Positions 12,694-15,888 of a stretch of 15,888 nucleotides of DNA are shown here, piece after piece (the first letter of the stretch is position 1; the number at the start of each line of letters is the position of its first letter). The stretch spans positions 1 to 15,888 of the forward strand of contig JALSPE010000038.1 of the NCBI GenBank assembly GCA_026986085.1. Reading direction: 5' to 3'. The notes below the pieces were generated by a model. That model made no database searches and had not been told where the DNA came from. It was given only the letters and a program-made list of their open reading frames with translations. The stretch is from Campylobacteraceae bacterium. Lineage in GTDB: Bacteria > Campylobacterota > Campylobacteria > Campylobacterales > Sulfurovaceae. The translations under genes were made by a program, and so were the position numbers.

Positions 12694-14235
12694 ATGAAGC
12701 ATGTTCCAATAGTGGTTTTAGATTTTGGTTCACAATATACGCAATTAATTGCTAGAAAACTAAGAGAGAGTGGGGTATATACAGAGGTTGTTCCATATCG
12801 CGAAGATATAGAGGCTATAAAGAAAAGAAGTCCAAAAGGGATTATACTATCTGGTGGACCTGCATCTGTGTATGCAAAAGATGCATACCATCCAAGTGAA
12901 GAGATATGGGATTTGGGATTGCCAATTCTTGGAATTTGTTATGGAATGCAGCTAATTACTCAACATTTTGGTGGCAAAGTTGTAGCAGCCAACCATCACG
13001 AGTATGGAAAAGCAAAACTACATATTACTAATCAAAATTCTCCAATTTTTAAAGACATTACACAAGATAGCATTGTATGGATGAGCCATGGAGATAGAGC
13101 AGAAAAGTTACCAGAGGGATTTAGCGTAATTGGAGACAGCGAAAATTCGCCATACGCAGCAATTGCAAACGAAGATAAAAATATTTATGCATTTCAGTTT
13201 CATCCAGAGGTTCACCACTCGCAAGAAGGAACAAAACTACTTAAAAACTTTGCCAAATATATTTGTGGGTGTGATAGCACTTGGAATATGGGAAGCTTTG
13301 CAAAAGAGAAAATTGCCGAAATCAAAAGCCAAGTGGGCGATAAAAAGGTGCTTTGTGGTGTAAGTGGTGGGGTGGATAGCTCTGTTGTTGCAGCCATGCT
13401 AAATGAAGCTTTACCAAAAGAGCAGTTGGTTTGTGTATTTGTTGATCAAGGCTTACTTAGAAAAGATGAAGCTACTCAGGTTCAAGATATGTTTAAACTG
13501 CTTGATATCCCACTAATTACAATTAACGCTCAAGATGAGTTTTTAAGTGCTTTAAAGGGTGTTACAGACCCAGAGAGAAAGAGAAAAATTATAGGCGAGA
13601 AGTTTATAGAGGTTTTTGATAAAGAGGCGAGTAAACATAAAGATGTAAGTTTCTTGGCTCAAGGAACACTTTATACTGATGTAATCGAATCAGTTTCGGT
13701 TAAGGGTCCAAGTAAAACAATAAAATCGCACCATAATGTTGGTGGGCTTCCAGATTGGATGACATTTGAGCTTGTAGAGCCACTAAGAGAGATATTTAAA
13801 GATGAGGTAAGAAAGTTAGGGCTTGAACTTGGCTTACCAAAAGATATGATAGAGAGGCACCCATTCCCTGGACCTGGCTTGGCAATTAGAGTAATGGGAG
13901 AGGTAAATGATGAGGCTTTGAGGCTATTAAGAGAGAGTGATGCAATTATGCAAGAAGAACTTAGAGCCACAGGTTACTATACAAAAGTTTGGCAAGCATT
14001 TACAGTGCTTTTAAATGTTCAATCTGTTGGGGTAATGGGAGATAATAGAACTTATGACAATACAGTATGCGTTAGAATGGTAGAGTCTGTAGATGGTATG
14101 ACAGCAACATTTGCACATGTTCCACACGATGTATTAGAGAATATAAGCCGTAGAATAATAAACGAGATAGATGGAATAAACAGGGTAGTTTACGACATCT
14201 CAAGTAAACCACCAGCAACTATTGAGTGGGAGTAG
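12694..14235 (+). CDS. guaA: GMP synthase (glutamine-hydrolysing)
   Basis: Converts XMP to GMP using glutamine and ATP. The 513-residue protein has an N-terminal class I glutamine amidotransferase domain with the triad Cys82 (GICYGMQ), His170 and Glu172 (FHPEV). The ATP-pyrophosphatase domain follows with its PP-loop SGGVDSS (224-230). The dimerisation domain ends in KPPATIEWE, the conserved C-terminus. The start at 12694 is chosen because it gives the family's usual N-terminus (VVLDFGSQYTQLIARK close to residue 7) and has AAAGGG in front. An upstream in-frame TTG at 12640 would lie on the promoter itself. It has its own promoter, so it is probably independent of nadB. Confidence 0.98.
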   Translation: MKHVPIVVLDFGSQYTQLIARKLRESGVYTEVVPYREDIEAIKKRSPKGIILSGGPASVYAKDAYHPSEEIWDLGLPILGICYGMQLITQHFGGKVVAANHHEYGKAKLHITNQNSPIFKDITQDSIVWMSHGDRAEKLPEGFSVIGDSENSPYAAIANEDKNIYAFQFHPEVHHSQEGTKLLKNFAKYICGCDSTWNMGSFAKEKIAEIKSQVGDKKVLCGVSGGVDSSVVAAMLNEALPKEQLVCVFVDQGLLRKDEATQVQDMFKLLDIPLITINAQDEFLSALKGVTDPERKRKIIGEKFIEVFDKEASKHKDVSFLAQGTLYTDVIESVSVKGPSKTIKSHHNVGGLPDWMTFELVEPLREIFKDEVRKLGLELGLPKDMIERHPFPGPGLAIRVMGEVNDEALRLLRESDAIMQEELRATGYYTKVWQAFTVLLNVQSVGVMGDNRTYDNTVCVRMVESVDGMTATFAHVPHDVLENISRRIINEIDGINRVVYDISSKPPATIEWE

Positions 14236-14304
14236 TTTTAATTTTTAATTATAAATTTTGAATTTTGAATGAAATCTGTTTTATAGTAGATTTTTATTTG
14301 GATA

Positions 14305-14327
14305 TAAGGCTTTGGCCTTAGTTTTTT
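14305..14327 (+). terminator. Intrinsic terminator after guaA / in front of the LysE-type gene
   Basis: TAAGGC (14305-14310), loop TTTG, GCCTTA (14315-14320), then G and six T (14322-14327). This is the cleanest intrinsic terminator in the window. It lies 69 bases after the guaA stop but only three bases before the ribosome binding site of the next gene, so it may end guaA transcription or act as an attenuator. A weaker AAATCT/AGATTT hairpin (14272-14293) precedes it. Confidence 0.7.
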
Positions 14328-14329
14328 AC

Positions 14330-14335
14330 AGGAGG
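14330..14335 (+). promoter_or_regulatory. Very strong ribosome binding site of the LysE-type gene
   Basis: AGGAGG lies seven bases before the ATG at 14343, followed by a second purine block (AGAGGAG). It is the best Shine-Dalgarno match in the window and begins three bases after the terminator's T-run. Confidence 0.8.
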
Positions 14336-14342
14336 AGAGGAG

Positions 14343-14978
14343 ATGGATTTAAATAACTATTTAGCTTATGTTGTTATTGCTATTATAACAATTACAAGCC
14401 CTGGTGCTGCTATATTGTTAGCAATTAGTAACGGTATGAGGTATAATTTAAAAGCAGTTGTTTTAGGAACTTTAGCAAATGCATTAGGGCTATTTATTTT
14501 ATCTAGTATAGCGTTTTTAGGCGTTGGTGCAGTTTTAAAAACATTCTCTTTTATGTTTATAATATTAAAGATAGCTGGAGCTTTGTATCTTATCTATCTT
14601 GGCATAAAACTAATCTTAAAAAAAGAGTTAAAATTGAATATTAATAATGAAGTTGAGCAAGAAGATATAAATTACTTAAAAGTAGCAAAAACAGCCTTTT
14701 TAGTAGCTATTACTAACCCAAAACCAATACTGTTTTTTACAGCAGTATTTCCTCTGTTTATGTCGCCACACTACTCTCTTTTAGGGCAGTTTTTTATAAT
14801 GACAGGAACATTTTTGTCAATATCGATTGTAAGTTTAATAACTTATGGATATGTTGCAAACAGATTTAAAAACTATTTTAGCAGTGCAAAGAGCTTAAAT
14901 CTTTTTAATAAAATTACAGGTTCTTTGTTTATTTTAATGGGTTTAGCAATGGGGCTATATAGTAGAAAGGCAAACTAA
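14343..14978 (+). CDS. LysE/RhtB-family transporter (probable amino acid or metabolite exporter)
   Basis: A 211-residue inner-membrane protein with about six hydrophobic segments (roughly 6-28, 39-63, 68-91, 117-140, 148-170, 188-207). The N-terminal TSPGAAILLAISNGMRY corresponds to the family's TPGPxx signature, and NPKPILFF (125-132) to its conserved NPK motif. Members export amino acids such as lysine, homoserine, threonine or leucine; the substrate cannot be read from the sequence. It has a very strong ribosome binding site and sits right after an intrinsic terminator. It is the first gene of a tight plus-strand run with dgkA and an rRNA methyltransferase. No regulator gene of the LysR type is adjacent. 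Confidence 0.88.
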   Translation: MDLNNYLAYVVIAIITITSPGAAILLAISNGMRYNLKAVVLGTLANALGLFILSSIAFLGVGAVLKTFSFMFIILKIAGALYLIYLGIKLILKKELKLNINNEVEQEDINYLKVAKTAFLVAITNPKPILFFTAVFPLFMSPHYSLLGQFFIMTGTFLSISIVSLITYGYVANRFKNYFSSAKSLNLFNKITGSLFILMGLAMGLYSRKAN

Positions 14979-14989
14979 AAGGAAATTTG

Positions 14990-15358
14990 ATGAACAAAAC
15001 TAATAAGCCAAAATTTAATATTTTTAAGAATATTAAATACTCTATAGAGGGTGGAGTTACAGTTTTAAAAAGCGAAAAATCTTTTAAGACTCAACTTATA
15101 GCTATCTCTATTATAGGTATAGTTTTACTATTTGTAGATATATCAACAACTTCTAAAATGACTCTATTTTTCTCTACTTGGCTTATTTTAGTTGCAGAGG
15201 CTTTTAATAGTGCTATAGAGAGAGTTGTAGATTTAGTTACACAAGAGCATCATCAATTAGCAAAAGAGGCTAAAGATATTGGCTCTTTTGGAGTTTTATT
15301 GGCCTTTTTTGTAGTAATATCAATTTGGGTGACTACACTATATTTAGAGTTTATTTAG
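14990..15358 (+). CDS. dgkA: Diacylglycerol kinase (prokaryotic DgkA type)
   Basis: Small inner-membrane enzyme that phosphorylates diacylglycerol to phosphatidic acid, recycling lipid left by periplasmic glycan or lipid-headgroup transfer. The product has 122 residues with three membrane segments. The family's signature runs AEAFNSAIERVVD and AKDIGSFGVLLAF, giving catalytic/metal residues Glu70, Asn73, Glu77, Lys95 and Asp96 in this numbering. The ATG at 14990 is chosen over the adjoining TTG at 14987 because AAGGAA lies at good spacing. The gene follows the LysE-type gene by 11 bases and is followed after 8 bases by the methyltransferase, so the three are probably one operon. Confidence 0.94.
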   Translation: MNKTNKPKFNIFKNIKYSIEGGVTVLKSEKSFKTQLIAISIIGIVLLFVDISTTSKMTLFFSTWLILVAEAFNSAIERVVDLVTQEHHQLAKEAKDIGSFGVLLAFFVVISIWVTTLYLEFI

Positions 15359-15366
15359 GTGATATT

Positions 15367-15888
15367 GTGAAAAAAGTAGAGATAAAGCCTAAGTTTATAG
15401 ACTCTTATAAAAATGGCTATCCTTTAATTACCAAAGATTTAATTGCAAATTATAGAGATTCAATAAAAGAGGGTGATATTATTGAGCTTGTAGATAGCAA
15501 GGGTAGGTTTATTGCAAGAGGCTATTGTGGGCTTCAAAATAAGGGATATGGCTGGGTATTGACTACCGATATTAAGCAAAAGATAGATAGATACTTTTTT
15601 AAAAAAAAGATAGAAGATGCTATAAGATATAGAGATAATTTTTATAAATCTAAAGATACAACAGCATTTAGAGTATTTAATGGAGAGGGCGATGGTGTTG
15701 GCGGCTTAACAATAGACTACTTTGATAAATACTATCTAATAACATGGTATAGCATAGGTATATATAAATTTAAAGATGAGATATTAGAAGCACTTAAATC
15801 TCAGGTAGATTTTAAAGGTATATATCAAAAGCGAAGATTTAATAAGAGTGGTCAATATATCGATAATTTAGATGATTTTATTTGTGGT
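15367..15888 (+). CDS. RlmI-like class I SAM-dependent rRNA (cytosine-C5) methyltransferase, N-terminal part
   Basis: The first 174 residues of a protein cut by the window edge, with no stop. A GTG start at 15367 follows the dgkA stop by 8 bases and has AGGTGA upstream. Residues 1-~75 resemble a PUA RNA-binding domain (EGDIIELVDSKGRFIARGYCG). The linker KIDRYFFKKKIEDAIRYRD and the segment FRVFNGEGDGVGGLTIDYFD are hallmarks of the COG1092/RlmI family, which methylates C1962 of 23S rRNA in E. coli. The SAM-binding Rossmann core and catalytic cysteines lie outside the window, so exact target specificity cannot be judged. Confidence 0.88.
   Translation, partial: MKKVEIKPKFIDSYKNGYPLITKDLIANYRDSIKEGDIIELVDSKGRFIARGYCGLQNKGYGWVLTTDIKQKIDRYFFKKKIEDAIRYRDNFYKSKDTTAFRVFNGEGDGVGGLTIDYFDKYYLITWYSIGIYKFKDEILEALKSQVDFKGIYQKRRFNKSGQYIDNLDDFICG

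Noticed and set aside
1..15888. Defence system, CRISPR array, insertion sequence, prophage or integron
   Set aside because: I looked for direct-repeat arrays, terminal inverted repeats, transposase or integrase motifs and nuclease/toxin modules and saw none; the window is mostly core genes plus one signalling operon.

Overview
This is an AT-rich (by eye about 30% G+C), gene-dense bacterial chromosome segment with short intergenic gaps, several overlapping genes and arginine written mostly as AGA. The protein styles (a NIT-domain hybrid kinase of the type ending its linker in FLANMSHEIRTP, a DUF3108 protein, a short DUF721/DciA-like protein beside uvrC, a small DgkA) point to the phylum Campylobacterota, probably a free-living Sulfurimonas-, Sulfurovum- or Arcobacter-like organism. 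The genus assignment is inference. I see no mobile elements, CRISPR arrays, tRNA or rRNA genes, and no gene-free stretch above 300 bases.

Left part (1-2936): a minus-strand pair der-trpS (ribosome-assembly GTPase and tryptophanyl-tRNA synthetase, the latter cut by the window edge) is divergent from an exported DUF3108 protein. They share a 111-base promoter region with two TATAAT boxes and an 8-base inverted repeat.

Middle (2992-10961, minus strand): a probable transcription series of a DUF721/DciA-like protein, uvrC, and then a three-gene phosphorelay. The relay consists of a PAS-like/HPt protein with a very long acidic linker, a membrane hybrid histidine kinase with a periplasmic NIT (nitrate/nitrite-sensing family) domain, and a stand-alone receiver. 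The kinase carries one canonical receiver flanked by two degenerate ones and has no HPt domain of its own, so the separate HPt protein is the natural next step. No DNA-binding output domain is present, so the final target is not visible here.

Right part (10899-15888, plus strand): a tiny lipoprotein gene overlaps the 5' end of the DUF721-like gene head-to-head and is joined stop-to-start to nadB (L-aspartate oxidase, NAD synthesis). guaA (GMP synthetase) follows with its own promoter. After an intrinsic terminator come a LysE/RhtB-type exporter, dgkA (diacylglycerol kinase) and the start of an RlmI-like rRNA methyltransferase, closely spaced as an operon.

Most of the window is housekeeping. 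The parts most worth a second look are the phosphorelay (especially the HPt protein's disordered tether and its basic FPWGK island), the apparently leaderless DUF721/DciA-like gene with its head-to-head overlap, and the terminator placed directly in front of the LysE gene's strong ribosome binding site.
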